From an uncultured Actinomycetes bacterium (GTDB taxonomy: Bacteria; Actinomycetota; Acidimicrobiia; Acidimicrobiales; RAAP-2): 64,000 nucleotides of DNA. The first letter of the stretch is position 1, and each line of letters opens with the position of its first letter. This document shows positions 1 to 9,768 of the stretch, piece by piece. The translations under genes and the position numbers were made by a program. The notes below the pieces were generated by a model. That model searched no databases and had not been told where the DNA came from. It was given only the letters and a program-made list of their open reading frames with translations. The stretch lies in assembly GCA_903900235.1 (NCBI GenBank), contig CAIUMH010000031.1, positions 1 through 64,000 on the forward strand. Direction: 5' to 3'.

Positions 1-2
1 AC

Positions 3-905
3 CTGACCGCTGGCGATGCTGTCGTTGTGTCGATCATGGAACATCACGCCAACATCGTCCCCTGGCAGATGCTGGCCGAGCGCACCGGCGTCGAGCTTCG
101 GTTCCTCGGCCTCGACGACGAGCTCCGCCTCGATCTGTCGAACCTCGACGAGATGCTCGAGGGGGCCAAGCTCGTCTCGATCACCGCCATGTCCAACGTG
201 CTGGGCACCGTCAACCCGGTCGGCGACCTCGCGAAGGCCGCCCACGCTGTCGGCGCGTTGATCCACATCGACGGAGCACAGGCCGCCCTCCACCTCCCCC
301 ACGACGTTGCCGCTCTCGATATCGACTTCCTGTCGCTCTCGGGTCACAAGATGCTCGGTCCCACCGGCATCGGCATTCTCTGGGGCCGCGCCGAGTTGCT
401 GGCCGACCTCCCTCCCTTCCTCGGTGGCGGCGGGATGATCCTCGACGTGCGCACCGACCGGTTCATCCCGGCCGAGTCCCCTCACCGCTTCGAAGCGGGA
501 ACCCCTCCCATTGCAGAGGCCGTGGGGCTCGCCGAAGCGGTGCGGTACATCGGAGCTCTCGGGATCGATGCCATCCACACCCATGAGGCGATGCTCACCA
601 CCTATGCCCTCGACCGACTCGAGGCGACCTTCGGCGAAGGGATCACGATCTACGGACCACCAGCCGGCCCGAATCGCGGCGGCGTCATCTCCTTCGAGCT
701 CGGCGATGTGCACGCCCACGATGTGGCTCAGATCCTCGACTCAGTCGGCGTCTGCGTCCGGCCCGGCCACCACTGCGCCAAGCCCCTCATGCGCCATCTT
801 GGTGTGTCGGCTGCCGCCAGGGCATCCTTCGGCCCCTACAACGGTCATGATGATGTCGATGCGCTGGTGGCCGGCTTAGAGCAGGCCACTACATTGTTCC
901 TGTGA
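3..905 (+). CDS. sufS: Cysteine desulfurase SufS, 5'-truncated by window start
   Basis: In-frame reading continues upstream of the first Met to the window edge (LTAGDAVVVSIMEHHANIVPWQ). SufS motifs MEHHANIVPWQ, HIDGAQA, SGHKMLGPTGIG and RPGHHCAKPLM (active-site Cys loop). Confidence 0.95.
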   Translation: MTAGDAVVVSIMEHHANIVPWQMLAERTGVELRFLGLDDELRLDLSNLDEMLEGAKLVSITAMSNVLGTVNPVGDLAKAAHAVGALIHIDGAQAALHLPHDVAALDIDFLSLSGHKMLGPTGIGILWGRAELLADLPPFLGGGGMILDVRTDRFIPAESPHRFEAGTPPIAEAVGLAEAVRYIGALGIDAIHTHEAMLTTYALDRLEATFGEGITIYGPPAGPNRGGVISFELGDVHAHDVAQILDSVGVCVRPGHHCAKPLMRHLGVSAAARASFGPYNGHDDVDALVAGLEQATTLFL

Positions 906-917
906 CCCGCGCCGGAG

Positions 918-1397
918 GTGCCCATGGCTGACCTTGAAGAGCTCTACCGCGAGATCATCCTCGACCATTACCGCTCACCGAGAAACCGCGGTGAGCTCAC
1001 CGATGAGGCAGCGCTGCGTGCGGAGGGCTTTAATCCACTCTGTGGCGACGAGATCCTCGTCACCCTCCACGTCGATGCCGGTGTTGTCAGCGACATCAAG
1101 ATCTCGGGCCAGGGCTGCTCGATCAGCCAGTCCTCGGCATCGTTGATGTCCGCTGCCGTCAAGGGAAAGACCATTGCGGAGGTCCGCAAGACCATCGACA
1201 CCTTCAAGACGTTGATGACCGTTCACGAGGCTCAGCTCGAGGACTCCGGCGATGCTCCCGAGCCCGAGCCCATCGACCTCCGCAGCCTCGGCGAGCTCGC
1301 TGCGCTCCAGGGGGTCGTCAAGTTCCCCATGCGCATCAAGTGTGCGACCCTCGGCTGGAACACCCTCGCCCAGGCCCTCAACGACGCTTCGCTCTAG
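918..1397 (+). CDS. sufU: SufU-type Fe-S cluster assembly / sulfur transfer protein
   Basis: LYREIILDHYRSPRNRG, NPLCGDE, GQGCSISQSSASLM and RIKCATLGWNTL conserved in SufU; immediately follows sufS. Confidence 0.94.
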   Translation: MPMADLEELYREIILDHYRSPRNRGELTDEAALRAEGFNPLCGDEILVTLHVDAGVVSDIKISGQGCSISQSSASLMSAAVKGKTIAEVRKTIDTFKTLMTVHEAQLEDSGDAPEPEPIDLRSLGELAALQGVVKFPMRIKCATLGWNTLAQALNDASL

Positions 1398-1412
1398 ACG
1401 CAGATGTCCCCG

Positions 1413-2705
1413 CTAGGCAGCGGGACAAGGCGATGGATCGAAGGGTGGCTGCGTCGTCGTCACCGGTGCAGGACTTCGACCCCCACCTCCGGTCGTCGTG
1501 GCGGGCAGGGTGGTCGGCATCACTGACGGCGGGGCCGGCGTCGAGAGCGAAGTATCGGGAGGAGGCGTGGTGGGTGCCATCAGCTGAGTTCCGAACATCG
1601 ACACAAGTACCTGCTGGGACGCTGGCTGTGTGACGAAGAGCACGTCCCCCCATGTCGACGTGCCAACTCCCGTCGTCGGCAAGGTCTGGGTGGACAGCAC
1701 ACCCGGGTCGATGCTGCGGTAGTGCCACGCCAGATCGATGGCGTCGAGGAACGAGAGGCCGCTGTCAGCCGTCACGCCCTTGGGAATGGATCCGAGGAAG
1801 GAGTTGAGCGCCAACGGATTGAGTTGATTCTTCGCAGCTGAGGTCAGTGCTCGCAGGAATGCCCCCTGACGATGGATCCGTCCGAAATCTGACGAGCCAT
1901 CCGACTCCCACGTTCCGTTCACCAGATACTCATAGTGCCGGCTCCGAGCAACGGCGAGCGCCTGTGTGCCGTCGAGCCGCTGGCAGCCCGGGGTGGTGAT
2001 GGAGAGACCGGAGTAGGCATCTCGAGCCGGATAGGGGAAGTTCATCGAGACCCCGCCGAGAGCGTCAGTGGCCTCAACGAAGCCGGCGAAGTCGACTTGG
2101 ACCACATGGTTGATGGGGATACCGAAGTTGGCTTCGATGATCTGCGCCAATGGACCGGGTCCAGAACCGAAGGCGGTGTTGATGCGATTGAACCGGCCTT
2201 CCGTCGAGGTCAGCGGTCCCATCGACACCATGGTGTCGCGCGGGATCGAGAGGATCTGGGCCGCACCCGACCCGGGGTCGAGATGCCACACCATGACCAC
2301 ATCGCTCCGCTGGCCGGTCACCTGACTTGCCCCAGCCTGCGCGGCCATCTGGCCGGTCAGGCCCGCTCGGGAGTCGGAGCCGACCACCAGCACATTGATC
2401 GGCTGCCCGTCGACCACCGGAGCTAGGCCCGCTACCGAAACGGTCGGGATCTGGCCATAACGCCAACCCAGATACGCCACCGACCCGACACCCACCAACA
2501 CCACCATGACCAGTCCCACGAGCAGCAGCCGACCGATCCGCGGTCTCCGCCGGCTGCGCTTACTCGGCGGTGGTACCGAAGGATCAGTTCCCTCCGACGA
2601 GCGCCCGAGCGTACGGCGGGGCCGTGTCGTCGATTGCATCTCGCCGCCGAGCCTCCGGAGGCCCTCGTACTGGCCCCTGCGAGAGAAATCGTCAGCACGG
2701 GCCAT
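1413..2705 (-). CDS. LytR-CpsA-Psr (LCP) family cell-wall ligase, membrane anchored, with Pro/Thr-rich C-terminus
   Basis: N-terminal TM segment (LLLVGLVMVVLVGVG), then LCP motifs NVLVVGSDSR, RSDVVMVWHLDP, ILSIPRDTMV, FNRINTAFGSGP, VDFAGFVEATDALGGV and RSRHYEY. Confidence 0.9.
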   Translation of the reverse strand: MARADDFSRRGQYEGLRRLGGEMQSTTRPRRTLGRSSEGTDPSVPPPSKRSRRRPRIGRLLLVGLVMVVLVGVGSVAYLGWRYGQIPTVSVAGLAPVVDGQPINVLVVGSDSRAGLTGQMAAQAGASQVTGQRSDVVMVWHLDPGSGAAQILSIPRDTMVSMGPLTSTEGRFNRINTAFGSGPGPLAQIIEANFGIPINHVVQVDFAGFVEATDALGGVSMNFPYPARDAYSGLSITTPGCQRLDGTQALAVARSRHYEYLVNGTWESDGSSDFGRIHRQGAFLRALTSAAKNQLNPLALNSFLGSIPKGVTADSGLSFLDAIDLAWHYRSIDPGVLSTQTLPTTGVGTSTWGDVLFVTQPASQQVLVSMFGTQLMAPTTPPPDTSLSTPAPPSVMPTTLPATTTGGGGRSPAPVTTTQPPFDPSPCPAA

Positions 2706-2752
2706 GAGCTCAACCTACCAATAGCCCTCGCGCTGGCCTTGTCGGCGCGACC

Positions 2753-3475
2753 TCAGGAGGAGAAGGCGGTGTAGCCGGTCTCTTCGAGGCGCGATGCCAT
2801 CTCTGGACCACCCGTTTCGACAATCCGACCGCCGACGAGCACATGGATCATGTCGGCTCGCAGCTCGTCGAGAAGGCGGTTGAAGTGGGTGATGGCCAGG
2901 ACGCCAAGTCCCCATTCACGGGTCGCCTCCTCAATACGCCGTGAGACCGCCCCCAAGGCATCAACATCAAGACCAGAATCAATCTCGTCGAGAATGGCGA
3001 TCGCCGGACGCAGGGTGGCGAGTTGAACGATCTCATTGCGCTTCGCTTCCCCTCCAGAGAGGTCCACGTTCATCGGCCGATCGAGGAGCTCAGGCCGGAG
3101 ACCAACCATTGCCGCCTCCGAAGCGAGTCGCTCGACGACGTCTGCCGGAGGAATTCCTGCGGCCACCATGGCGTCCTTGAGATGGACACCGGGGACTTCA
3201 ATGGGCTGCTGGAGCGCCAGAAAGAGTCCCGCCTGCGCCCGCTCCGCCGGCTCGGCACCCACCAGCTCGACGCCGTCGAGGAGGATCGATCCACTGGTGA
3301 TCGTGTAGCCCGGCCGCCCCATGAGGGCATGGGCCAGCGTCGACTTGCCCGAGCCATTGGGGCCCATGATGACGTGAACCTCACCGCTGCGAACCTCGAG
3401 GTCCACGCCGGTCAGCACCTCGCGGCCTGCGACCTCGGCACGAAGTCCCGAAACCCTCAAGACATGCTCAGCCAT
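2753..3475 (-). CDS. sufC: Fe-S assembly ATPase SufC
   Basis: ABC ATPase with Walker A GPNGSGKSTL, signature LSGGEAKRNEI, Walker B AILDEIDSGLD; adjacent to sufD. Confidence 0.95.
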   Translation of the reverse strand: MAEHVLRVSGLRAEVAGREVLTGVDLEVRSGEVHVIMGPNGSGKSTLAHALMGRPGYTITSGSILLDGVELVGAEPAERAQAGLFLALQQPIEVPGVHLKDAMVAAGIPPADVVERLASEAAMVGLRPELLDRPMNVDLSGGEAKRNEIVQLATLRPAIAILDEIDSGLDVDALGAVSRRIEEATREWGLGVLAITHFNRLLDELRADMIHVLVGGRIVETGGPEMASRLEETGYTAFSS

Positions 3476-3786
3476 CAGACCTCCACCTCGACCGTGCCAT
3501 CGACCACGGTGACGACATAGGTGGCCACGGGCTTGGTGGCCGGGAAGGAGCTGGGCTCACCAGTGACCAGGTCGAACATCGCACCATGGCGAGCGCACTC
3601 GATCTCACGCTGCTCGACGAGCACTTCGCCCTCGGAGAGTGAGAAATCCTCATGACTGCAACGATCAGCGAGACACAACACGTCGTCACCGACACGCACG
3701 ACGCAGAGGCGAGCTCCCTCGACATCGAAGCGTCGCGCCGTTCCATCGACGAGCTCGTCGAGCTGGCAGAGAGCCACGCTGGTCAT
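3475..3786 (-). CDS. Rieske-type [2Fe-2S] ferredoxin of the suf operon
   Basis: CLADRCSHEDFSLSEGE...IECARHGAMFDLVTGEP Rieske motif; TGATG overlap with sufC. Confidence 0.92.
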   Translation of the reverse strand: MTSVALCQLDELVDGTARRFDVEGARLCVVRVGDDVLCLADRCSHEDFSLSEGEVLVEQREIECARHGAMFDLVTGEPSSFPATKPVATYVVTVVDGTVEVEV

Positions 3787-5018
3787 CCGACCTCGATCCC
3801 TGCGAGCCGGCGCTCGATGTCGGCGGAGATCACTGGGCCGGCCGGACCGACGTCGGCGCGCTCGAGGAGGTCGGCGAAGAATCCCCGAACCAACAGGCGC
3901 TCGGCGGCTGGACGATCGATACCACGAGACTCGAGGTAATAGCGCTGGTCCTCATCGATGGGTCCAACGGTCGACGCGTGGCTGCAGCGAACATCATTCT
4001 CTGAGATATCGAGGTTCGGCACGCTGTCGGCGTGCGCCGTCTCGGAGAGGACCAGGTTGTGGTTCGACTGATTGGCACTGGACTTCACCGCTCCATGACG
4101 CATCCGGATGAGCCCCGTGTAGACCGATCGGGAGGTGTCGGCCACCGCCCCCTTGCAGAGCAGGTTGCTGATCGTCCTGGGGGCCACGTGGTCCTGCATG
4201 GTGCGAAGGTCGTGGATCTGCTCACCGTCGCCGAGATAGGTGGAGCGCAGCGTGCTCGAGGCCCCTTGGCCAGCAAGGACGGTGTCGGCACGCAGTCGGT
4301 CGTAGTGGGCACCGAGACCGGCCGTCAGCTCATTGATGGCTCCGTCGCGCCCCACGATGGCGTTGATGGTGGCGAGATGCCAGGCCGACCGGCCAAGCAG
4401 CTGTACTGACCCGAAGCTCAAATTGGCACCGTCAGCGACGAAGAGCTCGGCCACCGGGAGGCTCAGGACCTCGCCGTCACCCCCAACGTGAACTTCGAGG
4501 ACCGTGGCGATGGCACCCTCACCGAGCCGGACGATGGTGTGGCCCGAGGCGATACCAGATCCGACGTGCCGGACGATCACGATGGGCTCGGTCACCATGG
4601 CGCCGCGCTCGACGTCGATCACCACCCCATCGGGTGTCGTCGCCATCGACAGGGCGACGATGGGGTCCGATGTCGAGGTAGCAGCATTGAGGACGTTGGC
4701 ACCCTCGGGATGCGCCGAGAGGGCGGTGATGGTCACCCCAGCGGGGGCCACCGCCGATCCAATGGCTCCATCGCGTCGAATCTCGATGACCGCGCCGGCA
4801 CCGGCAAGGAGAGCCGGAGGGACGATCCCGTCTCCGGATTCTCCCGGTTCTAAGTAGCGCTCGAGCTCAAGATCGTCGATGGGCGAGTACCGCCAGACCT
4901 CGTCGCGCGAGGTTGGAAGACCGAGCACATCAAGGTGGGCTGCTGCCTCGGCTCGGCGCTCGACGAGCCAACTTGGCCCACCAAGGGAAGCCAGGACGTC
5001 GGTGGACACGAGGGGCAC
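3783..5018 (-). CDS. sufD: Fe-S cluster assembly scaffold protein SufD
   Basis: SufBD-family C-terminus (YLGDGEQIHDLRTMQDHVAPRTISNLLCKGAVADTSRSVYTGLIRM...SANQSNHNLVLSETAHADSVPNLDISENDVRCSHASTVGPIDEDQRYYLESRGI). Confidence 0.93.
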   Translation of the reverse strand: MPLVSTDVLASLGGPSWLVERRAEAAAHLDVLGLPTSRDEVWRYSPIDDLELERYLEPGESGDGIVPPALLAGAGAVIEIRRDGAIGSAVAPAGVTITALSAHPEGANVLNAATSTSDPIVALSMATTPDGVVIDVERGAMVTEPIVIVRHVGSGIASGHTIVRLGEGAIATVLEVHVGGDGEVLSLPVAELFVADGANLSFGSVQLLGRSAWHLATINAIVGRDGAINELTAGLGAHYDRLRADTVLAGQGASSTLRSTYLGDGEQIHDLRTMQDHVAPRTISNLLCKGAVADTSRSVYTGLIRMRHGAVKSSANQSNHNLVLSETAHADSVPNLDISENDVRCSHASTVGPIDEDQRYYLESRGIDRPAAERLLVRGFFADLLERADVGPAGPVISADIERRLAGIEVG

Positions 5019-5151
5019 GGTGACGGGGCCTTTCAGAGTGAAGAGTGAGCGAGGTGAGCCCTCTCGACTCTAGCGGCGCGGCACCATCCTCAGGCGGTGC
5101 TCCTGAGGTGTCTGGCCTAGGCTGAATGCCCAGCCCTTCAGAGGAGGTCCC

Positions 5152-5997
5152 GTGGCACCAGCAGCGTTCAACTCGCCCGTCCTGAGCATCGAGGTCGAGG
5201 GCCATCTCGGCTTCCTGCGCCTTGCTCGCCCCGAAGCCGGTAATGCCATGGGGCCCGCGTTCTGGTCAGACTTGCCCCTGGCAGTAGAGGCACTGTGTGA
5301 GGACGATGCCGTGCGCTGCATCGTGCTCACGGCCGAGGGGAAGCACTTCTCAGTGGGCCTCGACCTCAAGGCCATGGCCGGGTCGCTCGTCTCTCCCGAT
5401 GGCGGAGGTGGCACATCGAGCCAGGCCAGCCGGAACATCTCACTGAACCGAAACATCAAGTCGATGCAGGCCTCGATCTCGGCCCTGGCAGAGTGTCGGG
5501 TGCCCGTCATTGCTGCCGTCCACGGTTGGTGCATCGGCGGTGGCGTCGACCTGATCGCCGCCTGTGACATTCGCGTTGCGTCGGACGACGCCAAGTTCTC
5601 CGTCCGCGAGGCCAAGGTAGCCATCGTGGCCGATATCGGAAGCCTCCAGCGCCTTCCGAAGATCATCGGAGCGGGCCACGTTGCCGAGCTGGCCCTCACT
5701 GGCAAGGACATCGACGCCGATCGGGCTGCCACGATCGGTCTGGTGAACCATGTCGCCGCAGGGGGTGCCGAGGGCGTGGCGGCGCTGGCCCGACAGATCG
5801 CCGACGAGATTGCGGTCAACTCTCCACTCGCAGTTGAGGGCACCAAGGCTGTGTTGGCCGCCAATGACGGACGAACTGTGGCCGAGGGCCTCGAGTACGT
5901 GGCCGACTTCAACACCCTCTACATCAACTCCAACGACCTCATCGAGGCGATGACCTCGTTCATGGAAAAGCGCCCGGGAAACTACACCGGCACCTGA
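5152..5997 (+). CDS. Enoyl-CoA hydratase/isomerase (crotonase) family protein
   Basis: Crotonase fold motifs FSVGLDLKAM, AVHGWCIGGGVDLIAACDIRVAS and LALTGKDIDADRA; GTG start. Confidence 0.9.
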   Translation: MAPAAFNSPVLSIEVEGHLGFLRLARPEAGNAMGPAFWSDLPLAVEALCEDDAVRCIVLTAEGKHFSVGLDLKAMAGSLVSPDGGGGTSSQASRNISLNRNIKSMQASISALAECRVPVIAAVHGWCIGGGVDLIAACDIRVASDDAKFSVREAKVAIVADIGSLQRLPKIIGAGHVAELALTGKDIDADRAATIGLVNHVAAGGAEGVAALARQIADEIAVNSPLAVEGTKAVLAANDGRTVAEGLEYVADFNTLYINSNDLIEAMTSFMEKRPGNYTGT

Positions 5998-6034
5998 TCG
6001 TCAGAACGGTCCCGCGGCGACCGCCGGATGCTGT

Positions 6035-6409
6035 TCAGCGGCCGAACCGCCACCAGCGGCGGCCTTCGCTGGCGGCATCCTTTGCCTTTTCCGCTTGGAC
6101 CTCGGCCAGCACCTCGCCAGCGATACCGTTGACGATGTCCTCGGCTGAGTCGAGCACGGCGGCAATGTCCTCTGGCGCACCTTGTGGCTCAGGTCCCACC
6201 GGCGGCTCGATCAACGACCCGTGCGACCACCCGACATCGGCGAGGCGGGGGGCATAGGCGGAGCACCCATCAGGGCAGCGCCATGGGGCCTCAGGCGCAA
6301 GGTCGAGCTGGCAGAACCGCGCTACCTCTCCTGAGCCATAGGTCCTTGACTGGAAGTGCTTGCAACCCTCGCGCATCGCCATGACCCCATCGTGCCATCT
6401 CGCGGCCAC
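6035..6409 (-). CDS. Hypothetical four-cysteine protein
   Basis: ORF with CKHFQSRTYGSGEVARFCQLDLAPEAPWRCPDGCSAYAPR; plausible start also at 6382 (MAMREGCKHF). Divergent from the GNAT gene. Confidence 0.65.
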   Translation of the reverse strand: MAARWHDGVMAMREGCKHFQSRTYGSGEVARFCQLDLAPEAPWRCPDGCSAYAPRLADVGWSHGSLIEPPVGPEPQGAPEDIAAVLDSAEDIVNGIAGEVLAEVQAEKAKDAASEGRRWWRFGR

Positions 6410-6444
6410 GGAACCGCATCATCTCGTGTCGATAGGATCGCCGC

Positions 6445-7074
6445 ATGGCCAGACGTTCCCTCGAGATTGCGTCCTCTCTTGATTCGGCTGCGGAGATCGA
6501 TGAGGCCGCCATGGTCGCCGCTCGGGCCTTCTATACCGATCCGTTCTTCATTCATCTCGCCCCCCCTGCTCTGCTGCGCGCCCGAGGGATGGCCATCTAC
6601 ATGCGGACGATGCTGCGCCACCTCGGCCCCAAAGGGTTGATTATGAACGCCCGGCACCAGGGGCACATCGTGGGCGTCGGAGCCTGGGTGGCTCCCGACG
6701 GATATCCCTATCCGGCTGGTCAGCAGGTCCGCCAACTGGTGGGGACGGCTCATGCGTTCTTGCCGAGACCGCAGATGATGCCCGATGGCATGCGCTACAT
6801 GCGGGCCATCGAGAAGGTCCACCCAAAAGGACCCCTGTGGTATCTGGCCGTCCTCGCCGCCGATCCGGAGTTTCAACGCTCCGGCGTCGGTGCCGCCCTG
6901 GTCGAACCCATCCTCGAGCGTTGCGACACCGAAGGGATTGACGCCTATCTCGAGACCCAGAAGGAAGACAATCTCGCGTACTACCGCCGCTTTGGGTTCG
7001 AAGTCGTCGACCGGCTCCGCCCGGTCAGCGACGGCCCGCCGCTCTGGACAATGCGGCGAACCTCACACGGCTGA
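6445..7074 (+). CDS. GNAT family N-acetyltransferase
   Basis: C-terminal acetyl-CoA-binding pattern LAVLAADPEFQRSGVGAALVEPILERCDTEGIDAYLETQKEDNLAYYRRFGFEV. Confidence 0.88.
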   Translation: MARRSLEIASSLDSAAEIDEAAMVAARAFYTDPFFIHLAPPALLRARGMAIYMRTMLRHLGPKGLIMNARHQGHIVGVGAWVAPDGYPYPAGQQVRQLVGTAHAFLPRPQMMPDGMRYMRAIEKVHPKGPLWYLAVLAADPEFQRSGVGAALVEPILERCDTEGIDAYLETQKEDNLAYYRRFGFEVVDRLRPVSDGPPLWTMRRTSHG

Positions 7075-7939
7075 CGAAGTGACTGGCAGCCCACGCGCAA
7101 ACTGCCACGAAGAAAGAGGCCCTCAGTGGCCGACCGGAGGCTGCGTCGAGACCCAGGTGCCAAGACCCTGAGATGCTCGCCACCCTCTCAACCCGGCAGC
7201 CCTGCGAGTCTCGGAGTGCTCCTTGTTTGATCATCATTCCTGCCCGGCCACCCGGATGAATCAGCTCGTGAAGCGATCTTGGTCGGATAGATAACCTCCC
7301 AAGGTGTCTCCCCCCGCCTCGCCTTCGAGAGTCACGGTCCTGAGCGAAGTGCGCTCCCGGCTCGGCGAGGAGCGTGCAACGCCTCGATGACTGCCCTGGA
7401 TTGCTGTGCCCCTCGCAGCATTCGTCGTGATCGGGTGCATGTGAATTGACCTCGCCGTGACGGCGACTACTCCAACGAACGGCGACAGCGGCGGGCACGT
7501 ATGGGGGCCATGGCAGTTGCGCTCCCAACTGCTCCCGAGCCTGAGAGGCATTGCCCTACCCGCGACCCTCTGAGCGATCGGGGGTCACGGCGATGCGCAG
7601 CCTCGGGGTGAGAAATCTGATGGTGTTCACCCCATCGATCGTCACTGCAGCGTAGGCCGATCCCCGACTCTCCGAGATCGGTCAGGCAGGAGCACGGCCC
7701 TCTTCGCCGCAGCGCACCCCTCGCTCGTCACGCCGCTTGACCACCTTCCCCTCGCCGTGCCCTCCGCTGCATCGGGAAGCTTCTCTCAGTGGAATGCCCT
7801 GGCCTCTCGATGGATGCTCGCGGGCCATGGACCGCGCCCGGCAGGCGGCGGGCCAACGAGTTGGCCGCGCTCCGCGTCGTCGCCACGACTCGGTCTCGCT
7901 CTCCCGCACACTCGCGTCTCGCAGGTTTCACGAACGAGG

Positions 7940-8218
7940 ACGACCATCAGCATCGACGTGTCGCGCATCGGGGTCCCCGGTGTGATCAAGGCCAGCTACT
8001 TCCCGTGGTGGCACGTGGCCGGTGCACAGGGTCCCTGGCGGATCGCACCCAATGCCATGGACGTCGTCCCCACCACACACCACGTCGTAGCCAGCGTCGG
8101 TCCTCGCGCCATCGATGCTGTCGCACGCGGGATCTCGATCGTCGCCATCGTTGGCGCGGTCGCACTACTCCTCGTCGACCGTCGCCGACGCAACGCCGCC
8201 ATGACCAGCGCTCGGTAG
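7940..8218 (+). pseudogene. 3' remnant of a large multi-pass membrane protein (actinobacterial '6-pyruvoyl-tetrahydropterin synthase-related' membrane / GT-C-like type)
   Basis: Only the C-terminal part is recognisable: ISIDVSRIGVPGVIKASYFPWWHVAGAQGPWRIAPNAMDVVPTTHHVVASVGPRAIDAVARGISIVAIVGAVALLLVDRRRR (extracytoplasmic tail plus last TM). Upstream reading is low-quality sequence with no matching N-terminal or TM region. Confidence 0.55.
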
Positions 8219-8249
8219 ACGCCCGAGCGGATCCCAACGGGATCGATGG

Positions 8250-9650
8250 TCAGCCGATCGAACCTTCCATCTGCAGCTCAATCAGTCGGCTCCACTCGAC
8301 CGCGTACTCCATCGGCAGCGTCCGAGTCACGGGCTCGATGAAGCCGTTGACGATCATCCCCATGGCTTGGGACTCTGTAATCCCACGGCTCATGAGGTAG
8401 AAGAGTTGGTCGTCACCGACCTTGGACACTGTGGCCTCATGGCCGATCGAAGCATCCTTCTCCCCGACCTCCATGTACGGCTTGGTCTCGGAGACCGACT
8501 CGTCGTCGAGGATCAGGGCGTCACAGCGCACATAGGCCTTCGCCCCCTTGGCACCCTCGTCGACGTGGACGAGACCCCGGTAGGTGGTGTTGCCACCATC
8601 TTTCGAGATGGACTTGCTCACAATGGTCGAGGTCGTCTCGGGTGCGACGTGGACCATCTTGGCTCCAGCATCCTGGCGTTGACCCTTGCCGGCATAGGCC
8701 ACCGACAGCACCTCACCGGATGCCTTGGGGCCCATGAGGTAGACGCTTGGGTACTTCATCGTCAGTCGTGAGCCAATGTTGCCGTCGATCCACTCGACGC
8801 GAGCCTCTGCCTCGGCGCGGGCTCGCTTGGTGACAAGGTTGTAGACATTGGTCGACCAGTTCTGGATGGTCGTATACGTGATGCGGCTCCCCGGCAGGGC
8901 CACGAGCTCGACGACCGCCGAGTGCAGCGAGTCCGTCGAGTACACCGGCGCCGAGCAGCCCTCGACATAGTGGACCTGGGAGCCTTCATCGGCGATGATC
9001 AGCGTCCGCTCGAACTGGCCCATGTTCTCCGCGTTGATGCGGAAGTAGGCCTGAAGCGGCTGGTCGACCACGACGCCTGGGGGGACGTAGATGAACGATC
9101 CCCCGGACCACACCGCAGAATTGAGCGCTGCGAACTTGTTGTCGTTCGGCGGGATGACCGAACCGAACCACTTCTTGACCAGTTCCGGGTGCTCGCGCAC
9201 CGCGGTGTCCATGTCCGTGAAGATCACACCCATGTCCTCGAGGTCGGCACGGTTGCGGTGGAATACGACTTCGCTCTCGTACTGCGCTGTCACGCCAGCG
9301 AGGTACTTGCGTTCCGCCTCCGGGATGCCCAACTTCTCGTAGGTGTCCTTGATGGCGTCAGGGAGATCGCTCCACTCGTTGACCTGGTTCTCGGTGGGCT
9401 TGATGTAGTAGTAGATGTCATCGAAGTTGAGGTCCGGCATGTTGACGGCGAACCACTTGGCCATCGGTCGACGGTCGAAGCGAGCGAGCGCCGAGAGGCG
9501 GAAGTTGCGCATCCACTCGGGCTCTTTTTTGATGCTCGACATCTCACGGACGATGTCCTCATTCAGGCCCTTCTTGGGCTTGAAGACATAATCCTCCTCG
9601 TCGGACCAGCCCAACTGGTAGCGGTCGAGGTCAAGATCTTCGATTGCCAT
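8250..9650 (-). CDS. sufB: Fe-S cluster assembly scaffold protein SufB
   Basis: [47 protein letters not shown]...; ATG at 9648-9650 chosen over the longer ORF at 9830. Confidence 0.95.
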   Translation of the reverse strand: MAIEDLDLDRYQLGWSDEEDYVFKPKKGLNEDIVREMSSIKKEPEWMRNFRLSALARFDRRPMAKWFAVNMPDLNFDDIYYYIKPTENQVNEWSDLPDAIKDTYEKLGIPEAERKYLAGVTAQYESEVVFHRNRADLEDMGVIFTDMDTAVREHPELVKKWFGSVIPPNDNKFAALNSAVWSGGSFIYVPPGVVVDQPLQAYFRINAENMGQFERTLIIADEGSQVHYVEGCSAPVYSTDSLHSAVVELVALPGSRITYTTIQNWSTNVYNLVTKRARAEAEARVEWIDGNIGSRLTMKYPSVYLMGPKASGEVLSVAYAGKGQRQDAGAKMVHVAPETTSTIVSKSISKDGGNTTYRGLVHVDEGAKGAKAYVRCDALILDDESVSETKPYMEVGEKDASIGHEATVSKVGDDQLFYLMSRGITESQAMGMIVNGFIEPVTRTLPMEYAVEWSRLIELQMEGSIG

Positions 9651-9768
9651 GTGTCCTCCGGGTGTCCGCCAACGGGCGGTGCGGACTTTCTCCCATCGCC
9701 ATAGTAGCAATTGCTCGGGCGATGCTGACCGATCGATCAGGGTCTCCGGGCTGGCAGGATCAGGGATC

